Assembly (NCBI GenBank): GCA_040007095.1
Contig: JBDTVS010000117.1
Coordinates: 62,001-126,000 of the forward strand
Reading direction: 5' to 3'
DNA length: 64,000 nucleotides
Origin: JBDTVS01 sp040007095
GTDB lineage: Bacteria > Acidobacteriota > Vicinamibacteria > Vicinamibacterales > CAVVIG01
Positions 1-7,947 of the stretch are shown here, piece by piece (within the stretch, counting starts at the first letter, position 1; every line of letters starts with the position of its first letter). A program made the translations under genes and the position numbers. A model generated the notes under the pieces. The model was not told where the DNA came from and made no database searches. It saw only the letters and a list, made by a program, of their open reading frames with translations.

Positions 1-755
1 TGGGTCCAGGCGGTGGTCGTGTCGGCCACCTGCTTGATCAACACGATCGGCACTTGCGGCACAGAGAACTGGTTGAAATGGAACCAGTCGATCGGGTCGT
101 TCGCACCGAAGTAGATGTGCGTGGAGTCGGTGCTCGTCACCGTGACCATGGCCATGCCTTTCGGGTTCTTGAACAGCACGAGGTCGCCCTTCTGGATTGG
201 CGGGGTGTCGTTTGTGGTATCACCGGTGATCCAGAGCGAGGTCGTCGGCAGCGTCACCGACCTGCCGTCCGGCGCGATCGTTCCTTCAACCGCTGTGGGA
301 GTGGCGGGGACGGTCGGCGGCGTCTGCAGCACCGGCATGAACTCATCGACCGTCATGATGGTGACGATGTCGGTGCGCGAACCGTTGATCGTCGGGCCCA
401 GTTGGTAGCCGGTCGTGATGCTGGGCAGATTGAGCGTGGTGTCATCGTCGACCACGAGGTTGAACGTCAAACCGGCGACCGGCCCGGGCCTCGAAAACGC
501 CTGAACGCCGGCTCCGGTTGGCAGCGGGATGCCTTCCGGGCCGATGATTCGTCCGGCCTGCATGAGATCCCGGATCAGCTGATTGGTTCCGGCCCGCAGG
601 TTCTGATTGGCGTCGCTCAGCTGAGCCGCCGAATCGTTGACGGTCAGCGCGTTCGAAAACGTCGTCAGCGCCGCGCCCGTCACGAGCAGCGTGATGGTGA
701 GGCTCACGAGCAGCTCGACCAGCGTGAAACCGCGTTCGGGTGACGGGGTGTGCAC
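1..755 (-). CDS. PilW-like type IV pseudopilin (C-terminus beyond window)
   Basis: The minus-strand frame is open from a GTG at 755 to the window edge, so at least 251 residues are present and the C-terminus is missing. The protein begins with a short leader followed by RGFTLVELLVSLTITLLV. This is a prepilin peptidase cleavage/N-methylation motif (G then F, with Glu at +5) leading into the hydrophobic helix of type IV pilins and pseudopilins. The larger size and last position in a FimT-PilV-PilW order suggest a PilW-type minor pilin. An AGGAG Shine-Dalgarno lies about 9 nt before the GTG and overlaps the stop of the upstream PilV-like gene, so the two are probably co-translated. The product should sit in the inner membrane or pilus tip. 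Family assignment rests on the N-terminus and context; the distal part has no motif I recognise. Confidence 0.8.
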   Translation of the reverse strand, partial: MHTPSPERGFTLVELLVSLTITLLVTGAALTTFSNALTVNDSAAQLSDANQNLRAGTNQLIRDLMQAGRIIGPEGIPLPTGAGVQAFSRPGPVAGLTFNLVVDDDTTLNLPSITTGYQLGPTINGSRTDIVTIMTVDEFMPVLQTPPTVPATPTAVEGTIAPDGRSVTLPTTSLWITGDTTNDTPPIQKGDLVLFKNPKGMAMVTVTSTDSTHIYFGANDPIDWFHFNQFSVPQVPIVLIKQVADTTTAWT

Positions 756-766
756 GGGTCCTGCTC

Positions 767-1315
767 CTATGAGTACGCCGAGATGAACGTGACCAGGGTG
801 TAGGTTTTTTTCGTCGGACCGCTTTTGTAGATGATGGTGACCGTCACGCAGCGCAACTGGCCGTTTTCGTTGGCGACGTCACGGATGGAAATCTCACGCG
901 TGTATTGGGACAGGGGGATCGTCTGGTCGTCGGACGTGCCGAGCATCTGGTCTTTGCCCGGCATGGTCATCGCTTCGATCGCACCGTCGTCGTCCGGCGT
1001 GTTCACCAGTCCGTCCGGGCCGGCCGTATGCAGCGGCTGCGGATCGTCGAGAAAGATGCCGCCGTCGCTACCTGTGCCGCCCTTGACGTTCCGGATCTGC
1101 GCCCAGGTGAGCTTGTGCGAGTCGCGGGCGCTGTAGACGGCCTCGATCGCCTGCGCGGCTTTCTGCGTCGACACGACGTCCGCAGGCGAGCTGCTCAGGT
1201 GCTGCATGCCGGTGGCAAGCACCGCCGCGGTGCCAAGTACGCCCACCGTCAACACACCCAGTGCGATCATCGTTTCAACGAGCGAGAAGCCGTTTTGGGA
1301 AGAAGTGATTGGCAT
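767..1315 (-). CDS. PilV-like type IV pilus modification/minor pilin protein
   Basis: The 182-residue product starts MPITSSQNGFSLVETMIALG, with the class III prepilin signal (G/F cleavage, Glu +5) and a hydrophobic helix continuing through about residue 30. The ATG at 1315 is preferred to one 33 nt upstream because it lies 2 nt after the stop of the FimT-like gene and has a GGAG upstream. The central region carries two Asp/Gly-rich loops (GPDGLVNTPDDDG and a related PGKDQMLGTSDD) resembling calcium-binding TSP3-type loops; that resemblance is my inference. It is a minor pilin or pseudopilin of PilV type, acting in pilus assembly or a pilus-like secretion system. Prepilin peptidase and the assembly ATPase are not in the window. 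Confidence 0.8.
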   Translation of the reverse strand: MPITSSQNGFSLVETMIALGVLTVGVLGTAAVLATGMQHLSSSPADVVSTQKAAQAIEAVYSARDSHKLTWAQIRNVKGGTGSDGGIFLDDPQPLHTAGPDGLVNTPDDDGAIEAMTMPGKDQMLGTSDDQTIPLSQYTREISIRDVANENGQLRCVTVTIIYKSGPTKKTYTLVTFISAYS

Positions 1316-1317
1316 GG

Positions 1318-1887
1318 CTAGACCCGGCTCCACTTCGACCCGTCCCACTTGTAGCCGCGAATACGTCCGGTCGATCCGAGGATGGTGACTGCACGCGCCG
1401 ACAGCGACTGATTGGGAATCGCCAGAAAGGCGGTGCCGTTGGCCGACGCGCCGTCCTGGTTGACCAGCGTCCCGTCCGGCGAGAACTTCACGTTGGTCAC
1501 CAACCCGAAGTAAATCGCCGCGCCGTTGCCGAACTTGTCGGGCGTGTCTGGCAGGTTGTCCACGAGCGCAAATTGTGCCCCGCCTTCGATCACCACGCTC
1601 GAGAGCGTTGTCGTCGTCGTGGTCGTGTCTTCGCGAACGACTTGGATGAGGTTGGGGGCCGTGAGAACCACGCGCACGAATCGCCGCTGCCTGATTGCGT
1701 TCTCGCGCGCCTGCGTGATCTGGCCCAGCACGATCCGCATCGCGCCGTCGCCTTTCAGGCCCGGCCTCAAGACGTTGATCTGAACGATCGCCATGCTCGA
1801 GACCAGGCCCATCAAGCCCAGCACGAATAGCATTTCGACGATGGAGTAACCCGAATGATTCGAGTGCGCTCGCTCAACCTTGGTCAT
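1318..1887 (-). CDS. GspH/FimT-type pseudopilin
   Basis: The 189-residue product has an N-terminal NHSGYSIVEMLFVLGLMGLV segment. G/Y is the cleavage site, Glu is at the expected position, and a hydrophobic helix follows. The region MRIVLGQITQARENAIRQRR resembles the alpha-helical spine seen in GspH/FimT proteins, with a beta-rich C-terminal domain after it. It is first of three minus-strand pilin-like genes, 2 nt from the PilV-like gene. A short inverted repeat TTGCTC...GAGCAA (1894-1913) lies just upstream of the ATG; I cannot tell whether it is regulatory. Expected role: minor pilin initiating pilus or pseudopilus assembly in the inner membrane. Confidence 0.8.
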   Translation of the reverse strand: MTKVERAHSNHSGYSIVEMLFVLGLMGLVSSMAIVQINVLRPGLKGDGAMRIVLGQITQARENAIRQRRFVRVVLTAPNLIQVVREDTTTTTTTLSSVVIEGGAQFALVDNLPDTPDKFGNGAAIYFGLVTNVKFSPDGTLVNQDGASANGTAFLAIPNQSLSARAVTILGSTGRIRGYKWDGSKWSRV

Positions 1888-2070
1888 AGCCTTTTGCTCG
1901 AGCTATTGAGCAAGAGGCGTTCCGATGGGGGCAAGGCCGCCTAAAGTGCCGCGTCTAGATTGATTGCGGGATTCTGAGCGGGAACCTGACGGGCTGGCCG
2001 ATTACAGATCCGAGTGCCGACGCACAACTTGGTAAGTGGATACGGGTCTTCCCCGTGGATCCGTCGATGG

Positions 2071-3747
2071 TCACTCGCTCCGGCGGGGCGCTGCAGCCGG
2101 CGAAGCGTCGAGCACGCTGATGCCCATCCCGACAACCACGACGACCACGGCACCGATGAGGTTATGCCAGAGGAACGCGATCTCCCGGGTCCACGGCGAG
2201 AATGCGACGCTCAGCACCGCGACCATCCCGGCAATCAGGCCCCAGAACGCGCCCCGCGCCGTGGCGCGCTTCGTCAGAATGGCGAGGATGAAGACGCCCA
2301 GCAGCGATCCGTAGAAGAACGACCCGAACCGGTTGACGACTTCCACCAGCGAGCCCTGATTCGCGGAATACATCGCCACCACACACGCGAACAGACCCCA
2401 CATCATCGTCGCGGCCTTCGATACCCGCAGATAGTGGGTGTCGGACGCGGCGGTGACGAAGTGCCGCTTGTAAAAATCGATGATCGTCGCCGTGGCCAAC
2501 GCGTTCAACTCGCCGCCGCTCGCGGACATCGCGGCCGCGAAAATCGCGGCGATCATCAGGCCGACCAGGCCGATCGGCATGCGGGTGGTAATGAAGGTCG
2601 GAAACACGTAGTTCACGTCGTTGTAGCGGGCATCGCCGGTGACTCGTTTGACGACGCCAACCGCCTTGGCGCGGATGTCGCGGACACGCGCATCGCTGGC
2701 GAGAAACGCCTCGCGATCGAGGCGCGACGCCGCCGTGCGGCGGACGTCAATCGCGGCGCCGAAATCCTGCGCGAGGGCGGCGTACTCTCCCGCAGCCGGG
2801 CTCGCGGCGACCTGCGCGTCGTAGGTCTGGTTGAACAGCATCGGCGGCGTCTGAAACAGATAGAACACGAAGACGAGCACGCCGCTCGTCAAGATCAGCA
2901 ACTGCAGGGGAATCTTGACGAAGGCGCTCATCAGCAGCGAATGCCGCGCCTCGTCCACCGACTTCGCCGTCAGGTAGCGCTGGACCTGGCTCTGATCGCA
3001 GCCGAAATACGACAGCATCAGGAACAGGCCGCCGAGCATGCCCGACCAGAAGGTGTAGGTTTCGCGCAGATCGAACGTGAAGTCGATCGCCTTCAGCCGT
3101 CCGGTGGCGCCGGCCAGATGCAGTGCGTCGCTGAACCCGACGTGCTGAAGAATGCCGTACAACAGGATTCCCACCGCCGCCAGCATGCCGAAGACGACGA
3201 CGAACATCTGTTTGACGTCGGTCCAGGCGACTGCCTGGACGCCGCCGATCGTGGTGTAGAGCACCATCGGAATGCAGATCACGAGCACCGTCACCGGCAG
3301 CGTCCAGCCGAGGATCGTCGACATGACGACCGATGGGGCCGCGAGGGTCACGCCCAGCGACAGCGCGCGCCCGACGAGAAACAGGAACGACGCGAGCGAC
3401 CGCGTGCGCACGTCGAAGCGACGCTCGAGATACTCGTAGGCCGTGTAGACCCGGGCGCGGGTGAAGAACGGCACGACGGTCAGCGACAGGATGACCATCG
3501 CGAGCGGCAGACCAAAATAGAGCTGCACGAAGCGCAGGCCGGTCGCGTACGCCTGGCCGGTGGTACCCACCAGCGTCACCGCGCTCATCTGCGTGGCCAT
3601 CACCGACAGGCCGACGGCCCACCATGGCAGCGAGCGGTTCGCGAGAAAGTAGCCGTCGACCTTGTCCGTCCCCTTCGAGCGGCGCAGGCCGTCCCAGACG
3701 ATCCACACGAGGTAGACGATTACGACCGCCCAGTCGAGGAGTCTCAT
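2071..3747 (-). CDS. Sodium:solute symporter (SSS family)
   Basis: The 558-residue polytopic membrane protein has about 13 hydrophobic segments. It starts directly with a membrane segment (MRLLDWAVVIVYLVWIVW). Features typical of the SSS family are DGYFLANRSLPWWAVGLS followed by a conserved TM2 with SAVTLVGTTGQAYATG, and the later GLMIAAIFAAAMSASGGELN in the sodium-binding TM8 region. A hydrophilic insert of about 80 residues near 315-395 separates two transmembrane blocks, as in several long SSS subfamilies. Substrate cannot be read from sequence. It follows an argininosuccinate-lyase-like gene and a tiny membrane ORF on the same strand, so it may import a compound used by that lyase. Confidence 0.88.
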   Translation of the reverse strand: MRLLDWAVVIVYLVWIVWDGLRRSKGTDKVDGYFLANRSLPWWAVGLSVMATQMSAVTLVGTTGQAYATGLRFVQLYFGLPLAMVILSLTVVPFFTRARVYTAYEYLERRFDVRTRSLASFLFLVGRALSLGVTLAAPSVVMSTILGWTLPVTVLVICIPMVLYTTIGGVQAVAWTDVKQMFVVVFGMLAAVGILLYGILQHVGFSDALHLAGATGRLKAIDFTFDLRETYTFWSGMLGGLFLMLSYFGCDQSQVQRYLTAKSVDEARHSLLMSAFVKIPLQLLILTSGVLVFVFYLFQTPPMLFNQTYDAQVAASPAAGEYAALAQDFGAAIDVRRTAASRLDREAFLASDARVRDIRAKAVGVVKRVTGDARYNDVNYVFPTFITTRMPIGLVGLMIAAIFAAAMSASGGELNALATATIIDFYKRHFVTAASDTHYLRVSKAATMMWGLFACVVAMYSANQGSLVEVVNRFGSFFYGSLLGVFILAILTKRATARGAFWGLIAGMVAVLSVAFSPWTREIAFLWHNLIGAVVVVVVGMGISVLDASPAAAPRRSE

Positions 3748-3840
3748 GGAAGGGGGCTCGTCACAAGGGTTGGCGGTTGCGCAAGGTAGACGGTCAACGA
3801 AGAGACATGACGTCCTCGAGACCGGGCGTCGTCGAACCGG

Positions 3841-3924
3841 TCATGAGAATGCTCGACCGAACAGCCACAAGGCCGTCAGAATCGCGGCTTCGAGCACCAG
3901 CGCGCCGGCGTAGAGCCGCGTCAC
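3841..3924 (-). CDS. 27-residue single-TM microprotein, possible symporter accessory subunit
   Basis: A GTG start overlaps the TGA stop of the upstream lyase gene (CTGTGA). It opens an 84-nt frame encoding MTRLYAGALVLEAAILTALW plus LFGRAFS. The peptide is one continuous hydrophobic helix with a basic residue at each end. It sits between the lyase and the sodium:solute symporter on the same strand. Very small membrane subunits encoded next to secondary transporters are an established theme, for example MetS-type subunits of NSS transporters and small symporter accessory proteins. The overlap start, composition and position support it, but no Shine-Dalgarno can be assigned independently of the upstream gene, and no homology search was possible. 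Confidence 0.4.
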   Translation of the reverse strand: MTRLYAGALVLEAAILTALWLFGRAFS

Positions 3925-5378
3925 AGGCGTGCGCTCCGCTCTTCGAGTCGTCGCTCGGCCGATCGCAGCGAGGCGGCGGCGCCGCTCCCCCATGCGCGAT
4001 CGTCGTCGAGTTGCTGACGCGCGGCGAGGGACGCGCGATCGGTTTCCGGGGGCGCCGGGCCGCCCAGGGTCTGGCGCACATTCACGAAATGGCGCGGGCT
4101 CAGGATCGTCGCCAGCGCCTCGTCCGTGTAGACGAGCGGCCTGCCGCACAGCTCCTGGGAAATCTCGGACACGAGCGACGACAGGGCGCGTCCCGGGTCG
4201 CGGCCACGTGCCGCCACCAGATGCGCACAGATCGCATGCGCGACGCCGAACGGCAGACCGTGGTCGCGCGTCAAGGTGTCCGCAAGCTCGGTCAACGTGG
4301 TCCACCCGTCCTGGGCGGTCCCTTCGAGGTGCGCGACGTTGAATTCTGCCGTGGCCATGGCGGCGGTCGTGAGCTTCACGGCGCGCCGGGCGTCGCGGAA
4401 CATCGAAAACACCAGCGGTTGCAGGTCATCCTCGGTGTCGACAATGTCGCCGAAGGGCGTGTTGTGGACGGCGGTGAGAATCGCCTGGGCTTCCCCGAAC
4501 GCTTTGCTGCTGAGAGCCCGCACGTGCTCGATCGCCACCGGATTGCGCTTCTGCGGCATGATGCTGCTCGTTTGTACGAATCCGTCGCCGAAGCGCAGGT
4601 AGCCGAACTCCGAGGTGCCCCACAGCAGCAAATCCTGCGCGAAACGGCCCAGGCCGACGATCAGGATTTCAGCCGCCGAGACGCTCTCGAGCAGGTAGTC
4701 GACGGTCGCAATGCTACCGTAGGTGTTGCCGGTCGGCGCCGAGAAGCCGAGCAGGTCGGACGTCAGCACGCGATCGATCGGGAACCCCGTGCCGGTGATG
4801 GCGCACGCGCCCAGCGGATTCCGATTCGTCCGGTCGTAGGCGGCTCGCAGCCGCGCCGCGTCGCGCTCGAGCTGCTCGACCACCGCCAGCAGGTAATGCG
4901 CCACCGTCGTCGGCTGCGCGCGCTGCGTATGGGTGTGGACGGTGAAGACCGTTTCACGGTGGCGATCGGCCAGGTCGAGGAGGCGCGCGCGCAGATCGAA
5001 GGACGCGCCCACGAGCTCGAGAATGAATTCGCGCTGCCGCATGCGGTACATCGTCATGTCGATGTCGTTGCGGCTGCGCGCCGTGTGGAGGCGCCCCGCG
5101 GCGTCTTCTCCGCAGGCATTGATAATCAGGCGTTGGACATAGAAGAAGAAGTCCTCGCAGGTCCCGTCGAATCGGGCGGCGCGAAGATCCGTCGCGGAGA
5201 CGGCGTCGAGCGCGACCCGGATCGCGTGCGCATCCTCGGCCGACACGATCCGCTGCGAGGCGAGCATCACCAGGTGCGCGTAGTGAATCGCCATCAGCGG
5301 GCCCGCGAACAGGACCTTGGCGTCCTCGAAGTTCTCGTTGAGCACGTGGACGACGTACTCGGGGGCGAAAGACATCAT
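3921..5378 (-). CDS. argH: Argininosuccinate lyase-like protein (fumarase/aspartase superfamily)
   Basis: The 485-residue enzyme carries superfamily signatures: HTARSRNDIDMTMYRMR (ASL motif HTGRSRND with G to A), TVHTHTQRAQPTTVAHYLL (conserved His pair and Q), and the lyase signature SSIMPQKRNPVAIEHVR with the catalytic serine loop. These are the elements of a homotetrameric cytosolic argininosuccinate lyase, which splits argininosuccinate to arginine and fumarate. The protein lacks the usual N-terminal WGGRF segment; it begins MMSFAPEYVVHVLNENFEDA instead. Its C-terminus has a low-complexity Arg/Ala-rich tail. No other arginine genes are nearby, and the next genes encode a transporter. A paralogue using a related N-substituted aspartate is therefore possible; the reaction is inferred from family only. 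Confidence 0.75.
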   Translation of the reverse strand: MMSFAPEYVVHVLNENFEDAKVLFAGPLMAIHYAHLVMLASQRIVSAEDAHAIRVALDAVSATDLRAARFDGTCEDFFFYVQRLIINACGEDAAGRLHTARSRNDIDMTMYRMRQREFILELVGASFDLRARLLDLADRHRETVFTVHTHTQRAQPTTVAHYLLAVVEQLERDAARLRAAYDRTNRNPLGACAITGTGFPIDRVLTSDLLGFSAPTGNTYGSIATVDYLLESVSAAEILIVGLGRFAQDLLLWGTSEFGYLRFGDGFVQTSSIMPQKRNPVAIEHVRALSSKAFGEAQAILTAVHNTPFGDIVDTEDDLQPLVFSMFRDARRAVKLTTAAMATAEFNVAHLEGTAQDGWTTLTELADTLTRDHGLPFGVAHAICAHLVAARGRDPGRALSSLVSEISQELCGRPLVYTDEALATILSPRHFVNVRQTLGGPAPPETDRASLAARQQLDDDRAWGSGAAASLRSAERRLEERSARL

Positions 5379-5408
5379 CCAGAGTGTATAGCGGACTGCC
5401 CGGTTGCT

Positions 5409-6014
5409 CTATGCGAGGATTACGGCCGCGCCGATCAAGGCGAGACCGGCGATGACGAATCCGGCGGCCCACGCCCCGGCGCTGCCAGGTTCGAGCCTGC
5501 CGTCGAGGCCGAGGTCGGGCTGCGTCAATGAACGTGCCACCCGCGAAAGGCCGACGAGCGCGCAGGCCAGCGCGGCCACCAGCACGGCCCAGCCCGATCC
5601 GAAGATCACGCGCGCGGCAATGCCGGCGCCAATGAGGCGCGCCGCCACCAACAACGTGGCGAGCCAGCTCACCACCGCCACCGCCGCGATCAGCCGCAGA
5701 CGCCCGATCTCGCGCTCGCCGGCTTGACGCAAGAGCTCGAGGCGCAGCAATCGTTCGGCGCGGTGGCGCTCGGCTTCCGCCTGCTCGCGCTCGAGATCGA
5801 GCCGCCGGCTGTCACGCTCGAATACCTCTCTCAACGCGGCAACCACCACGCCGGCAAGGTGAGTCTCGATGGGCCCGGTCGCCGAAAGAGGAGCACCTCC
5901 GGCGATCGCCTGATGAGCCGCCTCGGCGGCCGTGCGGGCCTTGCTCCGCCGGGCCAGCGCCATGTTGGCCATGCCGATCGCGGCGTCGAGGACGTCGAGC
6001 CAGGGAAGTGCCAA
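5409..6014 (-). CDS. Uncharacterised coiled-coil membrane protein
   Basis: I do not recognise a family. The 201-residue product has an N-terminal soluble part with a charged helix rich in Arg/Glu (about residues 60-105, likely coiled coil). Three hydrophobic segments follow, around 108-130, 135-155 and 183-200. The start appears to be TTG at 6014, with GAGG about 7 nt upstream and only 9 nt after the M61 peptidase stop, so it is probably translated from the same mRNA. An internal ATG at residue 15 or 18 is an alternative. It sits between the peptidase and the argininosuccinate-lyase-like gene. Confidence 0.6.
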   Translation of the reverse strand: MALPWLDVLDAAIGMANMALARRSKARTAAEAAHQAIAGGAPLSATGPIETHLAGVVVAALREVFERDSRRLDLEREQAEAERHRAERLLRLELLRQAGEREIGRLRLIAAVAVVSWLATLLVAARLIGAGIAARVIFGSGWAVLVAALACALVGLSRVARSLTQPDLGLDGRLEPGSAGAWAAGFVIAGLALIGAAVILA

Positions 6015-6023
6015 CAGGGACCT

Positions 6024-7892
6024 CTATTTCCCCGCGAGCCAGTGCTCGCGAAACGCGCGCTGCGCAGGCGTCAACGCGGCGCCAGTCGCTTCAATCGGCA
6101 CCACTTCGAGATGCGGGTCGGCCGCGAGACTCACTGTCGTCGTCTTTTCGACGCCGGTCCGGTCGATATATCTCACGCGAAGACGGTCGCCAGGCCGATG
6201 GCGCTGGACGACGGCGACAACGTCCTCGGCGGATCGCACGCGAGCATCGTCGACTTGTCGAAGTAAGTCGTCCTGATCGAGGCCGGCGGCATAGGCCGGA
6301 GACGCGGCGGCGACCAGGCTGGCGATTGTCAGACCGTCGCCCTTCGGCTCGAGACGAAAATCGCCCCACCACGGTCGTCCCGGGCGGCGCGGGCGAACGA
6401 CGAACCCCGCGCGTGCGAGCAGCGTCGCGTAGTCGGCCGCGTCGCGCCCACGAATGAACCGCGAGAAGAAGTTCGCCGCGAAGAGGGCATCGCCGCTCAC
6501 TTCCGCCAGTCGCGCCTCGGCGTCGGCCGATGTGTATGGGCGATCGACGTCGCCTTCGCGGGCGCCGCCTGGTTTGCCATGGACACGCCACATGGCCCGC
6601 ATGAAGTCGTCGAGCGTGATGCGGCTGTCCGAGCGATCGCGCAGCGTGAGGTCAAGGGCAAGCGCGATGGCGCCGCCAAGGGGATAGTACGAAATATAGG
6701 TGGCCGGCCAGTTGGTGCGATCGACTTGCGTTCCGCCATCGACAAAGACCGCCATCCGGCTCATCTCTTCTGCCGACCGGGCCGCGCGCCCTGGCTCGAC
6801 CACATCCGCCTCCACGAAATCGGTGAGCGCGTCCGAGGTCGCGCGCAAATCGGCGATGCCGGCGCGCTGCAACGACAACGTGCCGTAGTACTGAGTGAAT
6901 CCCTCGGCCAGCCACAGCTCGGCGGACGTGTTCGCGCGCTCGAGATCGAACGGCTCGAGGGATCGCGGACGGATGCGTTCGACGTTCCACGAGTGGAAGA
7001 ACTCGTGGGCCACGGTCTCGAGCAGGCTGCGCCGGCTGCCGCGAATCGAGCCGGTGGAGGTCATCACCGTACTGTTGCGGTGCTCCATGCCGTCGCCGTT
7101 GACGTAGGGCAGATAGTCCGCCAGGAAGGTGTAGAATCCCGGCTCGAAGTCGGGAAATTCGCCAAAGATCATGCCCTCCTGACGCACGATTTTTTCGACG
7201 TCCTTCACGTAGTCCTCGAGATCGGCATCGCTGCCGAGGTGATGGACCGCGAACCTGAACGTCCGCGATCCCACGGAAAACTCGCGAAAGACCAGCGGAC
7301 CGAATTCGACCGGGCTGTCCATCAGGTACGCCAGGTTGGGTGCGGTGAACTCCAGCGGACTCGTGCCCGGATGCAACTGCGTGGCGACCCGCCATGCGGC
7401 GCCAGACGGCGGCGCGAACGTCAGCGTCGACGGACGATCCTCCAGACCGCGGGCCCACATGACCGCAGCCGGCATGTTGATGTGTGCATGGGTTGGGTCG
7501 ATGGCCAGATAAGTGCCGTCAGCGAGGTCGCCATAGACCTTGTAGCGCACCGTCACGCGGCCGTCGTGGTTCGACACCGTCCACCCGTACGCATCCGGCC
7601 GGGTGGTCGGCAACTCGCGACCGTCGCCGCGGAATATATGTACGTCGTACACGTTCTTCACGAAGTCGTGCAGCGAGTAGCGGCCAGGGGAGGAACGGCT
7701 CATCCGCAACTCGAGCGCGTCGGCGGACAGATCGGGAAAGGTGACGTCGACCTGCATCCATCGATGCTGCGCCTCTGGAAACGAGAAACGGTATTCGATC
7801 GGACCGGCGGCCTCGAAAGCGGCCTGCGAGAGGACCAGGGCTGCGGCCAGCAACGCGAAAAAAATGCGCCATCGCGGCAGCTGGCGGCTCAC
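6024..7892 (-). CDS. M61 family metallopeptidase with C-terminal PDZ domain
   Basis: The mature part has the M61 (glycyl aminopeptidase type) layout: an N-terminal beta domain, then a gluzincin catalytic domain with VAHEFFHSWNVERIRP. HEFFH is the zinc motif and catalytic Glu. AEGFTQYYG, about 30 residues later, supplies the third zinc ligand. A C-terminal PDZ-like segment (about the last 100 residues) has LDQDDLLRQVDDARVRSAED. I chose the GTG at 7892, which has GAAGAG upstream and yields a direct signal peptide (MSRQLPRWRIFFALLAAALV), giving 622 residues. An ATG at 7958 would add an acidic 22-residue extension and overlap the upstream gene. Expected location: periplasm or cell surface, degrading peptides. 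Confidence 0.85.
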   Translation of the reverse strand: MSRQLPRWRIFFALLAAALVLSQAAFEAAGPIEYRFSFPEAQHRWMQVDVTFPDLSADALELRMSRSSPGRYSLHDFVKNVYDVHIFRGDGRELPTTRPDAYGWTVSNHDGRVTVRYKVYGDLADGTYLAIDPTHAHINMPAAVMWARGLEDRPSTLTFAPPSGAAWRVATQLHPGTSPLEFTAPNLAYLMDSPVEFGPLVFREFSVGSRTFRFAVHHLGSDADLEDYVKDVEKIVRQEGMIFGEFPDFEPGFYTFLADYLPYVNGDGMEHRNSTVMTSTGSIRGSRRSLLETVAHEFFHSWNVERIRPRSLEPFDLERANTSAELWLAEGFTQYYGTLSLQRAGIADLRATSDALTDFVEADVVEPGRAARSAEEMSRMAVFVDGGTQVDRTNWPATYISYYPLGGAIALALDLTLRDRSDSRITLDDFMRAMWRVHGKPGGAREGDVDRPYTSADAEARLAEVSGDALFAANFFSRFIRGRDAADYATLLARAGFVVRPRRPGRPWWGDFRLEPKGDGLTIASLVAAASPAYAAGLDQDDLLRQVDDARVRSAEDVVAVVQRHRPGDRLRVRYIDRTGVEKTTTVSLAADPHLEVVPIEATGAALTPAQRAFREHWLAGK

Positions 7893-7947
7893 CGGAACGT
7901 TCTCTTCGGGTCGCTTGGCGAATCCGGTCGTCTCAGCGGCAACTTCA

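Noticed and set aside
1888..2070. Search for a sigma-54 promoter upstream of the pilin genes
   Set aside because: A GGCAC and a TTGC occur on the minus strand but their spacing does not fit the -24/-12 consensus.
2014..3789. A 591-codon plus-strand frame opposite the symporter
   Set aside because: Antisense shadow rich in Arg, His and Asp with no domain pattern; the minus strand encodes a clear SSS transporter.
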